Assembly (NCBI RefSeq): GCF_019375475.1
Contig: NZ_JAHXGQ010000015.1
Span: 1-64,000, forward strand
Source: Saccharothrix obliqua
Lineage (GTDB): Bacteria; Actinomycetota; Actinomycetes; Mycobacteriales; Pseudonocardiaceae
Direction of reading: 5' to 3'
DNA: 64,000 nt
A program made the translations under genes and the position numbers. Positions 9,327 to 16,229 of this stretch are shown here, piece by piece. The notes under the pieces are model-generated. The model saw only the letters and a program-made list of their open reading frames with translations. It did no database searches and was not told the DNA's origin. The first letter of the stretch is position 1. Every line of letters begins with the position of its first letter.

Positions 9327-9697
9327 CCGACGCCCTCCGGTTCGGAGGCCGCCCTCGTGGGTTCCTGTTCGACGGCGGCACGCGCCGTCTGGAACGAACC
9401 GAGGTGTTGGAGCACGGCGGGCGCGGACGCGCCCACCGCGACGGCCGCCGCGATGCCGGCGAGCTGGTCGTGGAAGACCGCTCCCGCCACCGCGCCGAGC
9501 ACGAGCCGGGTGACGCCTGCCGCCACCCGGGCGGGCAGGTCCACGAACCGCCCGAAGGACGGCGGTGTGGACCCCCCGTCGCGCACCCGACCCCGGCTGC
9601 GCGCTTCCTGCCATGCTTCCACCTGCGCGAACATCGTGATCGCCTCAACCAGAGCCCCGCCTGCCGCACCGAGAGAGATCGCGGTCAGCAAGTCCAT
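9323..9697 (-). CDS. Small membrane protein, coupled to the vWA-like gene
   Basis: 124 residues from the ATG at 9697 (MDLLTAISLGAAGGALVEA). An upstream in-frame start at 9772 adds only low-complexity residues. Two or three glycine/alanine-rich hydrophobic helices are visible: residues 1-25, and about 65-100 (LVLGAVAGAVF, GIAAAVAVGASAPAVL). A charged loop between them carries QEARSRGRVRDGG. The stop overlaps the start of the vWA-like gene by four bases, so the two are translationally coupled. No known family was recognised; a small membrane anchor or scaffold for the vWA partner is an inference from arrangement. Confidence 0.72.
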   Translation of the reverse strand: MDLLTAISLGAAGGALVEAITMFAQVEAWQEARSRGRVRDGGSTPPSFGRFVDLPARVAAGVTRLVLGAVAGAVFHDQLAGIAAAVAVGASAPAVLQHLGSFQTARAAVEQEPTRAASEPEGVG

Positions 9698-9831
9698 CCG
9701 ATTCCCGCCCCCGTTCACCGGCGATGGACCGGCCGACGACCGACGGCTACCGCAGCCGACCGCCGACGTCACTTGTCATGGTGGACCGGTGCGTCGCGGG
9801 GATACGGCGTTGGCACTAACGGGTGAATGCC

Positions 9832-9962
9832 GGATCGCGCGGGGTGGCGGTCGGCCGGGCGCGGGTTCGGTGGCCGGGGCGGTGCGGGGTGGCGGTCGGC
9901 TGGACGCGGGATCGCGCGGGGTGGCGGTCGGCTGGACGGGATCGCGCGGGGTGGCGGTCGGC
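9832..9962 (+). repeat. GC-rich repeat cluster upstream of the glyA riboswitch
   Basis: Three identical 24-bp copies (beginning GGATCGCGCGGGG and ending GGCGGTCGGC) lie at 9832-9855, 9909-9932 and 9939-9962; the last two are 30 bp apart. A fourth partial copy of 17 bp is at 9884-9900. The block ends about 25 bp before the riboswitch aptamer, so it overlaps or abuts the glyA promoter region. It contains no plausible gene. Confidence 0.85.
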
Positions 9963-9987
9963 CGCCGGGGGCACGCGGTTACAGTGG

Positions 9988-10072
9988 CGGTGTTCGCGAC
10001 TGGCGTGACGAGGGTGGGAACGACCACCGGGGAGCGACGAGCCGGTACCAGCACCGCGCGCCTGGGTGCCAC
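9988..10072 (+). ncRNA. ZTP (pfl motif) riboswitch controlling glyA
   Basis: The conserved blocks of the ZTP/ZMP aptamer are present in order: CGCGACTGGCG at 9996-10006, a GGTGGGA-N4-CCACC hairpin (about 10013-10028), CCGGGGAGCGAC directly after it, then a spacer and CCGCGCGCCTGGGTGCC at 10054-10070. The short P1 pairing TCGC/GCGA is visible. The family senses ZTP/ZMP, which accumulates when 10-formyl-THF is scarce, and switches on one-carbon genes. The expression platform appears translational: CCACGG/CCGTGG (10069-10083) forms a hairpin that runs into the GGAGG ribosome-binding site at 10082-10086. Confidence 0.93.
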
Positions 10073-10091
10073 GGCGCCCGTGGAGGCTGTC

Positions 10092-11348
10092 GTGCACGTT
10101 CCACCGCTGCCGTCGTTGACCGCCGCCGACCCCGAGGTCGCGCGCCTGGTCGAGGGCGAGACCGAGCGCCAGTTCGCCAAGATCCGGTTGATCGCCTCGG
10201 AGAACTACGTCTCGCGTGCCGTCCTGGAGGCGACCGGCACCGTGCTGACCAACAAGTATTCGGAGGGCTACCCGGGCCGCCGGTACTACGAGGGCCAGCA
10301 GTTCGTTGACCCGGTCGAGGCGCTCGCGGTGACGCGGGCCAAGAGCCTGTTCGGGGTGGACCACGCCAACGTCCAGCCGTACTCCGGCTCCCCGGCGAAC
10401 CTGGCCGTCTACCTGGCCTTCCTCAACCCCGGCGACACCGTGCTGGGCATGGCCCTCCCCATGGGCGGGCACCTCACGCACGGCTGGGACGTGTCCGCGA
10501 CCGGCAAGTGGTTCCGCGGCGCGCGGTACGGCGTGCGGAAGGACACCGGCCGGGTCGACCTGGACGAGGTGCGCGACCTGGCGCTGCGCGAGCGCCCGAA
10601 GGTGATCTTCTGCGGTGGCACGGCCATCCCGCGCACCATCGACTTCCCGGCGTTCGCGTCGATCGCGCGGGAGGTGGGCGCCGTGCTGGTGGCGGACATC
10701 GCGCACATCGCCGGCCTGATCGCGGGCGGCGCGCACCCGTCGCCGGTCGGGCACGCCCAGGTGATCACCACGACCACCCACAAGACGCTGCGCGGCCCGC
10801 GTGGCGCGATGATCATGACGGACGCCGCGCACGCGAAGGCCGTCGACCGGGCCGTCTTCCCCGGTCTCCAGGGCGGTCCGCACAACCACACCACGGCGGC
10901 GATCGCGGTGGCGCTGCGCGAGGCCGCCGCGCCGGACTTCCGGACCTACGCGCACAACGTGGTGGCCAACGCGCAGGCGCTCGCGGCGGCCCTGGCGCAA
11001 CGCGGGTTCGACCTGGTGTCCGGCGGCACGGACAACCACCTGGTGCTGGTCGACCTGACCGGCCGGGGCGTCGGCGGCAAGCCGGCGGCCCGCGCCCTGG
11101 ACCGGGCGGGCATCGAGACCAACTACAACACCGTGCCCTACGACCCGCGCAAGCCGTTCGACCCGTCCGGCCTGCGGCTGGGCACGGCCGCCATCACCAC
11201 CCGCGGCCTCGGTCCGGACCAGATGCCCCAGGTGGCGGCGTGGATCGACGCGGCCGTGCAGGCGGCGGGCGACGATGCGGCCCTGGACCGGATTGCGGCC
11301 GAGGTGGCGGAGCTGATGGCGGCGCACCCGATGCCGGGCCGCGCCTGA
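10092..11348 (+). CDS. glyA: Serine hydroxymethyltransferase
   Basis: 418 residues from GTG 10092, chosen because GGAGG sits 5 nt upstream; GTG 10080 is a weaker alternative. It converts serine and tetrahydrofolate to glycine and 5,10-methylene-THF with PLP in the cytosol. Family landmarks are plain: IASENYVSRAV near residue 30, YSEGYPGRRYY near 54, the THTTP-like PLP-lysine segment TTTTHKTLRGPRG near 230 and the C-terminal RLGTAAITTRG. Length matches the usual 415-430. It stands alone, preceded by the ZTP riboswitch, so expression should rise when folate one-carbon units run low. It converges on the peptidase gene with only four bases between stop codons. Confidence 0.98.
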   Translation: MHVPPLPSLTAADPEVARLVEGETERQFAKIRLIASENYVSRAVLEATGTVLTNKYSEGYPGRRYYEGQQFVDPVEALAVTRAKSLFGVDHANVQPYSGSPANLAVYLAFLNPGDTVLGMALPMGGHLTHGWDVSATGKWFRGARYGVRKDTGRVDLDEVRDLALRERPKVIFCGGTAIPRTIDFPAFASIAREVGAVLVADIAHIAGLIAGGAHPSPVGHAQVITTTTHKTLRGPRGAMIMTDAAHAKAVDRAVFPGLQGGPHNHTTAAIAVALREAAAPDFRTYAHNVVANAQALAAALAQRGFDLVSGGTDNHLVLVDLTGRGVGGKPAARALDRAGIETNYNTVPYDPRKPFDPSGLRLGTAAITTRGLGPDQMPQVAAWIDAAVQAAGDDAALDRIAAEVAELMAAHPMPGRA

Positions 11349-11356
11349 CGCGTCAG
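11345..11356. other. Perfect 12-bp palindrome holding both convergent stop codons
   Basis: CTGACGCGTCAG contains the TGA of glyA and the TGA of the opposing peptidase gene. It leaves no room for a terminator between the two genes, so the transcripts probably overlap. Confidence 0.8.
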
Positions 11357-12282
11357 CGGAACCGGTCGGTGGCGGCGGTGCGTGCCGCCGCCATCTCCGG
11401 GCTGCCGCCGTGCGCGGTGTGCCGGATGGTGACCAGCTCGGCGCCCGGCCACGCGGCGGCCAGCCGCCAGGGCGTGCCGACCAGGTTCACCAGGTCCAGT
11501 TCGCCCTGCACCACCACGCCGGGGATGTGCGCGATCCGGGCGGAGTTGGCGGCCACGTGGTCGGGCGGCAGCCAGCAGCCGTTCGACCAGTAGTGGGTGA
11601 CCAGCCGGGTGAACGCGAGCCGGTAGTCCGGCGGGTCGAACCGCGGGCCCTGCGGGGTGAGCGGCACCATCGCGTCCTCCCACGCACACCACTCGGCGGC
11701 GGCGCGGTGGTGCACGGCCGGGTCGGGGTCGAGCAGCAGTTCCAGGTAGGCCGCCGCGATGTCGCCCGCCGGGTCGCCCGCCGCGGCCCGGAACCGGGCG
11801 TGCGCCTCGGGGAACATCGGCCCGAGCCCGTCGACCAGGAGGTCGATCTCCTCCCGCAGGCCCATGGCGACGCCCGCGTACACCATCTCGGTCACGCGCT
11901 CCGGGTGCCGCACGGCGTAGGCGAGACCGAGCACCGAACCCCACGACGCGCCGAACACCAACCACCGGTCGATGCCCAGCGTCGTGCGCAGCAGCTCGAT
12001 GTCGGCGATCAGGTGGTCGGTGGTGTTGGCGGACAGGTCGACGGTGGGCGCGGACGCGTGGGGCGTGCTGCGCCCGCACCCCCGCTGGTCGAACAACACC
12101 ACGCGGTAGGCGGCGGGGTCGAAGTAACGGCGGGCGTTCGGGGTGCACCCCGACCCGGGGCCGCCGTGCAGGACGACGGCCGGTTTCCCGTCCGGGTTGC
12201 CGCAGACCTCCCAGTACACGTGGTGCCCGTCGCCGACGTCGAGCATCCCGTGGTCGTACGGCTCGATCTCCGGGTACATCAC
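11353..12282 (-). CDS. pip: Proline iminopeptidase (alpha/beta hydrolase)
   Basis: 309 residues, starting at 12282 (MMYPEIEPY; the second Met three bases later is equally possible). It cleaves N-terminal proline from peptides in the cytosol. Visible motifs are the oxyanion HGGPGSG near residue 40, DQRGCGRS near 65, the nucleophile elbow GASWGS near 110, and late acid and His residues (VQGELD, HTAHGG). Length is typical of the S33 family (310-320). It is divergent from the carotenoid oxygenase gene, and a 24-bp inverted repeat sits right upstream of its start, suggesting local repression. Confidence 0.93.
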   Translation of the reverse strand: MMYPEIEPYDHGMLDVGDGHHVYWEVCGNPDGKPAVVLHGGPGSGCTPNARRYFDPAAYRVVLFDQRGCGRSTPHASAPTVDLSANTTDHLIADIELLRTTLGIDRWLVFGASWGSVLGLAYAVRHPERVTEMVYAGVAMGLREEIDLLVDGLGPMFPEAHARFRAAAGDPAGDIAAAYLELLLDPDPAVHHRAAAEWCAWEDAMVPLTPQGPRFDPPDYRLAFTRLVTHYWSNGCWLPPDHVAANSARIAHIPGVVVQGELDLVNLVGTPWRLAAAWPGAELVTIRHTAHGGSPEMAAARTAATDRFR

Positions 12283-12294
12283 CGTTCCCTCCGT

Positions 12295-12318
12295 TGATCT
12301 GACAGTGCTGTTAGATTA
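12295..12318. promoter_or_regulatory. Inverted-repeat operator upstream of the peptidase gene
   Basis: TGATCTGACAG-TG-CTGTTAGATTA: 11-bp arms with two mismatches and a 2-bp centre, starting 13 nt upstream of the peptidase start. AT-rich compared with its surroundings. Typical size and form for a dimeric HTH repressor; the cognate protein is unknown. Confidence 0.65.
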
Positions 12319-12365
12319 ACGGGGACGTGCTCGGCGGGCGACGGGTTTTCGAGGTGGCCGGCCCC

Positions 12366-12405
12366 TTGACGCGCCTTCGGAAACGATGTTTTATAACATT
12401 GTTTC
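12366..12405 (+). promoter_or_regulatory. Promoter with overlapping palindromic operator for the carotenoid oxygenase gene
   Basis: TTGACG at 12366-12371 makes a good -35; a -10 lies in the AT-rich TTTTATAAC (12389-12397). The palindrome GAAACGATGTT-TTAT-AACATTGTTTC (12380-12405, one mismatch in 11) covers the -10, so binding would block the polymerase. This also shows that the ATG at 12386 lies inside the promoter and is not the translation start. Confidence 0.7.
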
Positions 12406-12421
12406 GCGGGAGGTGGTCGCG

Positions 12422-13828
12422 GTGGTGCGTGCGGGGTTCACGACGTTGGACACCGAGGTGGTCGCGGACCTGGAGGTGCGGGGCGAGCTGCCCCGCTGGC
12501 TCACCGGCGCGCTGGTGCGCAACGGGCCCGCGCGGTTCGAGGCGGGCGACCGCTCGTTCCGGCACTGGTTCGACGGCCAGGCGATGCTGCACCGCTTCGG
12601 TTTCGCGGACGGCCGCGTCGGCTACCGCAACCGGTACCTGGACACGCCGAGCCTGCGGTCCGCGCGCGACGACGGCCGGATCGGGTTCGGCGAGTTCGCC
12701 ACCGACCCGTGCCGCTCCGCGTTCGACCGGCTGTTCGCCCGGCCCGCCAACACCAGCAACGCCAACGTGAACGTGCTGTTCGGCGACGGCCGCGACCTCG
12801 CCCTCACCGAGACGCCCATCGCGGTGGAGTTCGACCCGGACACGCTCGCCACGGTCGGCCTGGCCGACCCGACGCGTGCCGTCACCGGCCACCTGACCAC
12901 CGCGCACCCGCACGTCGCGCCACGCACCGGGGACCTGGTCAACTACGTGCTGAAGTTCGGCCGGCGCAGCGTCTACCGCGTCTACCGGGAACGCGGCGGC
13001 GTCCGCGAGCCGGTCGCCGAGCTGCCCGCCGACCGCCCCGGCTACCTGCACAGCTTCGCCGTCACCGAGCGGCACGTGGTGCTCGCGGTGTTCCCGTTCG
13101 TGGTCAACCCGCTGTCGTTCCTGTTGCGCGGCAAGCCGTTCATCGAGAACTACCGGTGGCGGCCGGAACTCGGCACCCGGTTCGTCGTGTTCCGCCAGGA
13201 CGACGGCGCGGTCGTCGCGGACGCCCGTGCCGAGCCGTTCTTCGCGTTCCACCACATCAACGCGTACGACCGCGACGACGGCGTGGTCGTCGACATCTGC
13301 TCCTACCCCGACGCGGGTGTGGTGGACGCGCTGTACCTGGACCGCGTGCGCGCGGGCGGGGACCTGCCGCTCGCCTTCCCCACCCGGTACGAGGTGGACC
13401 TCGGCGGTGCGGCGGTGCGCGTGACCCGCCTCGCCGGCGAAGCGCTGGAACTGCCCCGCATCGCCTACCGCGACCACAACGGGCGCGACTACGGCGTGGC
13501 CTACGGCGTCGGCGCGCGGGGCGGCTCCGGGCGGGACTTCCTCAACCAGCTCGTGAAGCTCGACGTCCGCACCGGCACGACCAGGACGTGGCACGAACCC
13601 GGCCGCTACCCCGGTGAGCCGGTGTTCGTCCCCGCGCCGGACGCGCGGGGCGAGGACGACGGCGTGGTGCTCTCCGTCGTGCTGGACGCCGCCGCCCAGC
13701 GGTCGAGCCTGCTGGTGCTGGACGCGGCCCGGTTCACCGAGCTGGCGCGGGCCGAGGTGCCGCACGCCATCCCGTTCGGCTTCCACGGCCAGTACACGGC
13801 GGCCACCCGTCGGTCGCCCGACCTATGA
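12422..13828 (+). CDS. Carotenoid cleavage oxygenase (RPE65 family)
   Basis: 468 residues from GTG 12422, with GGGAGG 8 nt upstream; the ATG 36 nt earlier overlaps the promoter and is rejected. The family uses a non-haem iron held by four His to cleave carotenoid or stilbene double bonds. The four ligands are visible in order: AHPH (near residue 160), YLHSFAV (near 210), AFHHINAYD (near 278) and FGFHGQY near the C-terminus. Length fits (450-500). No carotenoid synthesis genes occur in the window, so the substrate is unknown. The downstream ankyrin gene starts 7 nt after its stop and is likely cotranscribed. The palindrome over the -10 implies repressor control. Confidence 0.93.
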   Translation: MVRAGFTTLDTEVVADLEVRGELPRWLTGALVRNGPARFEAGDRSFRHWFDGQAMLHRFGFADGRVGYRNRYLDTPSLRSARDDGRIGFGEFATDPCRSAFDRLFARPANTSNANVNVLFGDGRDLALTETPIAVEFDPDTLATVGLADPTRAVTGHLTTAHPHVAPRTGDLVNYVLKFGRRSVYRVYRERGGVREPVAELPADRPGYLHSFAVTERHVVLAVFPFVVNPLSFLLRGKPFIENYRWRPELGTRFVVFRQDDGAVVADARAEPFFAFHHINAYDRDDGVVVDICSYPDAGVVDALYLDRVRAGGDLPLAFPTRYEVDLGGAAVRVTRLAGEALELPRIAYRDHNGRDYGVAYGVGARGGSGRDFLNQLVKLDVRTGTTRTWHEPGRYPGEPVFVPAPDARGEDDGVVLSVVLDAAAQRSSLLVLDAARFTELARAEVPHAIPFGFHGQYTAATRRSPDL

Positions 13829-13835
13829 TCGACCC

Positions 13836-14666
13836 GTGACCTTGCTCGCGGCGGTGGAAGCCGGTGACCTGACGGAGGTGCGTCGGCTGCTGGCCGCCGG
13901 GGTGGAGCCGGACGAGGACGCGTTCTACCACGCGTGCGAGCAGGCCGGCACGGCGTTCCTGGACGCCTTGCACCGACCGGGTTTCGAGCGGGTGGGCGTC
14001 AACCACAAGCTCGACTTCGAGGACCTGGCGGGACTGCGCTGGTTCCTGGACCGCGGTGTCGACGTGAACGCCGAGCACTGCCTCCACCACGCCATCGCCC
14101 GCGGGCGGAGCACCCGCGTGCTCACCGCGCTGCTGGACGCGGGCGCGGACGTCGACCGGCCGTGGGACCGGTGGGACGTCGGTCGCCGCCCGTCGGCCCT
14201 GGCCGCGCGGTGCGGGCACCTGGCGGCGTACGAGCTGCTGGAGGCCCGCGGCGCGACCGCCGACCTCGACCCGGTGGACCGGGCGGTGCTGGCCGTGGCG
14301 CGGGGCGAGTCCACCTCGCTGCCCCGCGCGGTCGCGCCCGTCGCGGGCGTGCCGCCGGGTGACGACTACGGCTGGGTCCTCGGCCAGTTCGCCGCGCTCG
14401 GCCGGGCGGACGTGGTGGCGGCGCTGCTGGACGCCGGCCTGCCCCCGGACACGCCGGGGTGGAGCGGGTTCACGCCGTTGGCGCAGGCCGCCATGAACGG
14501 CCGGGTGGACGTGGTGCGGTTGCTGGTGGCGCGTGGCGCGGACCTCGACCACCGCGCGTTCGACGGCCCGACCCCGTTGGACTGCGCGGTCTGGGGCGCG
14601 GTGCACAACCGCACCGAGGACGGCGACTACGAGGCCGTGCGGGCGGTGCTGACCGCACGGCGGTGA
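13836..14666 (+). CDS. Ankyrin-repeat protein
   Basis: 276 residues from GTG 13836, seven bases after the carotenoid oxygenase stop; no clear ribosome-binding site, so translation may depend on the upstream gene. Ankyrin units are visible as LLAAVEAGDLTEVRRLLAAG at the start, LLDAGADVDRPWD in the middle, and near the end FTPLAQAAMNGRVDVVRLL followed by ARGADLDHRAFDG. The spacing is irregular between residues 40 and 190. No signal peptide or membrane segment. Probably a cytosolic protein-protein interaction module; partner unknown. Confidence 0.85.
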   Translation: MTLLAAVEAGDLTEVRRLLAAGVEPDEDAFYHACEQAGTAFLDALHRPGFERVGVNHKLDFEDLAGLRWFLDRGVDVNAEHCLHHAIARGRSTRVLTALLDAGADVDRPWDRWDVGRRPSALAARCGHLAAYELLEARGATADLDPVDRAVLAVARGESTSLPRAVAPVAGVPPGDDYGWVLGQFAALGRADVVAALLDAGLPPDTPGWSGFTPLAQAAMNGRVDVVRLLVARGADLDHRAFDGPTPLDCAVWGAVHNRTEDGDYEAVRAVLTARR

Positions 14667-14670
14667 GGCG

Positions 14671-15471
14671 TCACGCCTTGGTCGCGCGCAGCGAGTACGT
14701 CAGCGGCACGCCGGGGCGACCGGGCGGGAAGCGGTACTCCTCCGGACCGACCCGGACCAGTGCCGGGAGGATCGGGAACGGCGACCACGCGCGCTCGCGC
14801 AGGAACTCCAGCCGCAACCCCGCCCCCACCAACGCGGTCAGGATCGAGCCCATGGGGTGGTGCCACTGCACGGACACCGTCCGGGTGAGCTTCGGGCCAT
14901 CGGTGTACGTGCGGTCGTGGTCGAAGGTCTCGCCCTCGGTCTGGAAGTAGTCGTACTCGACCGTGCGCCCGTCGTCGCCGAGCACGTAGAGGAGCGGGTG
15001 GAACTCCGCCAGGTACAGGGAGCCGCCGTCCGCGAGCAGGGACGCCACGACCCGGGCCCACTCCGCCACGTCGGGCAGCCACACCAGCGCGCCGAACCCC
15101 GTGTAGACGATGTCGAACGCCTCCCCGCCGAGGGCGGCTCGCGCGTCGTGCACGTCGGACACGACGAACCGGGCGGCCAACCCGGTCTCGGCGGCCAGCC
15201 CGCGCGCGGTCTCCACGGCCGCGGGGGAGAAGTCCAGACCCGTGACGCGTGCGCCGAGGCGTGCCCACGACAGGGTGTCCTGGCCCATGTGGCACTGGAG
15301 GTGCAGCAGCCGCCGCCCGGTGACGTCGCCGACCTCGGCCTGCTCGAACGGCCGCAGCGTGGAGCGGCCGGCGCGGAAGCCCGGCAGGTCGTAGAAGTCG
15401 CTCGCCGCGTGCACGGCGGTCCGGTCGTCCCAGTTCTCGCGGTTGAGGCGCAGCCACTCGGTGTTCGTCAC
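14671..15471 (-). CDS. Class I SAM-dependent methyltransferase
   Basis: 266 residues. The N-terminus (MTNTEWLRLNRENWDDR) and motif I (LLHLQCHMGQDT near residue 55, then GLDFSPAAV) mark a class I Rossmann methyltransferase; the acidic loop and motif IV appear as FDIVYTGFGALVWLPD near 120. The C-terminal half has the SVQWHHPMGSILTAL segment seen in this family. The substrate is not predictable. It converges on the ankyrin gene with four bases between stops and is divergent from the TetR gene at 15594. It could be a tailoring enzyme but nothing ties it to the PKS 6 kb away. Confidence 0.88.
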   Translation of the reverse strand: MTNTEWLRLNRENWDDRTAVHAASDFYDLPGFRAGRSTLRPFEQAEVGDVTGRRLLHLQCHMGQDTLSWARLGARVTGLDFSPAAVETARGLAAETGLAARFVVSDVHDARAALGGEAFDIVYTGFGALVWLPDVAEWARVVASLLADGGSLYLAEFHPLLYVLGDDGRTVEYDYFQTEGETFDHDRTYTDGPKLTRTVSVQWHHPMGSILTALVGAGLRLEFLRERAWSPFPILPALVRVGPEEYRFPPGRPGVPLTYSLRATKA

Positions 15472-15547
15472 GACGGGCGAAGGTAGTCACGGCGCGTGTC
15501 GGCACGCACCCGGTTTTGCGCTGAGAGGGGAATCACTCGGGTGCGCG

Positions 15548-15565
15548 AACTGCAAAGTTGCAGTT
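15548..15565. promoter_or_regulatory. Perfect palindromic operator before the first TetR gene
   Basis: AACTGCAA-AG-TTGCAGTT, 8-bp arms with no mismatch, followed by AT-rich TATGCATAAAAAT that could be the -10 region. It is placed for autoregulation of the TetR gene and possibly for the divergent methyltransferase. Confidence 0.75.
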
Positions 15566-15593
15566 TATGCATAAAAATCCGTACGCTGATCCG

Positions 15594-16202
15594 GTGAACG
15601 GCGAACGCGGCCTCCGCGATCGGAAGAAGCGGCAGACGCGGGCGGCGTTGGGCCGTGCGGCCGTGACGCTCGTGGCCGAACGCGGCTACGACCAGGTCAC
15701 GGTGGAGGACATCAGCAACGCCGCCGACGTGTCACCGCGCACCTTCTTCAACTACTTCGCGAGCAAGGACGACGCGCTCGCCGCACCGGACCCGGACGGC
15801 GGGGCGCGGCTGCGCGCCCGCGTCGTCGGCCGGCCCGCGGAGGAGGGGCCGGTGGCCGCGGTGCACGCCGCGGTGCTGGCCGAGATCACGGAGGAGCTGG
15901 CGGGCGACCGTGAATTGTGGTTGCTCCGGATGCGGGTCGTGCAGCAGTATCCGGAACTCCTCGCGCGCGTGTTCGCGGGCGGGGAGGCAGCCGAGCGGCA
16001 GCTCGCCGCCGGCATCGCCGAGCGCATCGGCGCGACCCCGACCGACGTGTACCCGCTGCTCCTGGCCGCCGCCGTGAGCGCTGCCTGCCGCGTCGCGTTC
16101 ATCCTCTGGGCCGAACCGGACGACCCGCGTCCGCTGGAGAACCTGATCGGGGAGGCGTTGGACCTGCTGGCCGCGGGTCTGGGCGCCCCGCCCGAGTCGT
16201 AA
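15594..16202 (+). CDS. TetR family regulator
   Basis: 202 residues from GTG 15594; in-frame starts at 15558 and 15567 fall in the operator and -10 region, so they are unlikely. No ribosome-binding site is visible, consistent with a leaderless transcript. The HTH covers residues 10-55: LRDRKKRQTRAALGRAA, then VTVEDISNAADVSPRTFFNYF, with the FNYF recognition-helix end common in exporter repressors. The C-terminal ligand domain is divergent as usual. It lies 27 nt before a DHA2 exporter gene on the same strand, so it very likely represses that operon through the palindrome at 15548-15565. Confidence 0.9.
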   Translation: MNGERGLRDRKKRQTRAALGRAAVTLVAERGYDQVTVEDISNAADVSPRTFFNYFASKDDALAAPDPDGGARLRARVVGRPAEEGPVAAVHAAVLAEITEELAGDRELWLLRMRVVQQYPELLARVFAGGEAAERQLAAGIAERIGATPTDVYPLLLAAAVSAACRVAFILWAEPDDPRPLENLIGEALDLLAAGLGAPPES

Positions 16203-16229
16203 CCGAAGAAATCCTTGAAGGGGGGAACG

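Noticed and set aside
5994..11348. A 1784-codon plus-strand frame running through the PKS end and into glyA
   Set aside because: Only the last 418 codons are serine hydroxymethyltransferase. The rest is Arg/Gly/Ala-rich readthrough of GC-rich DNA antisense to or out of frame with real genes.
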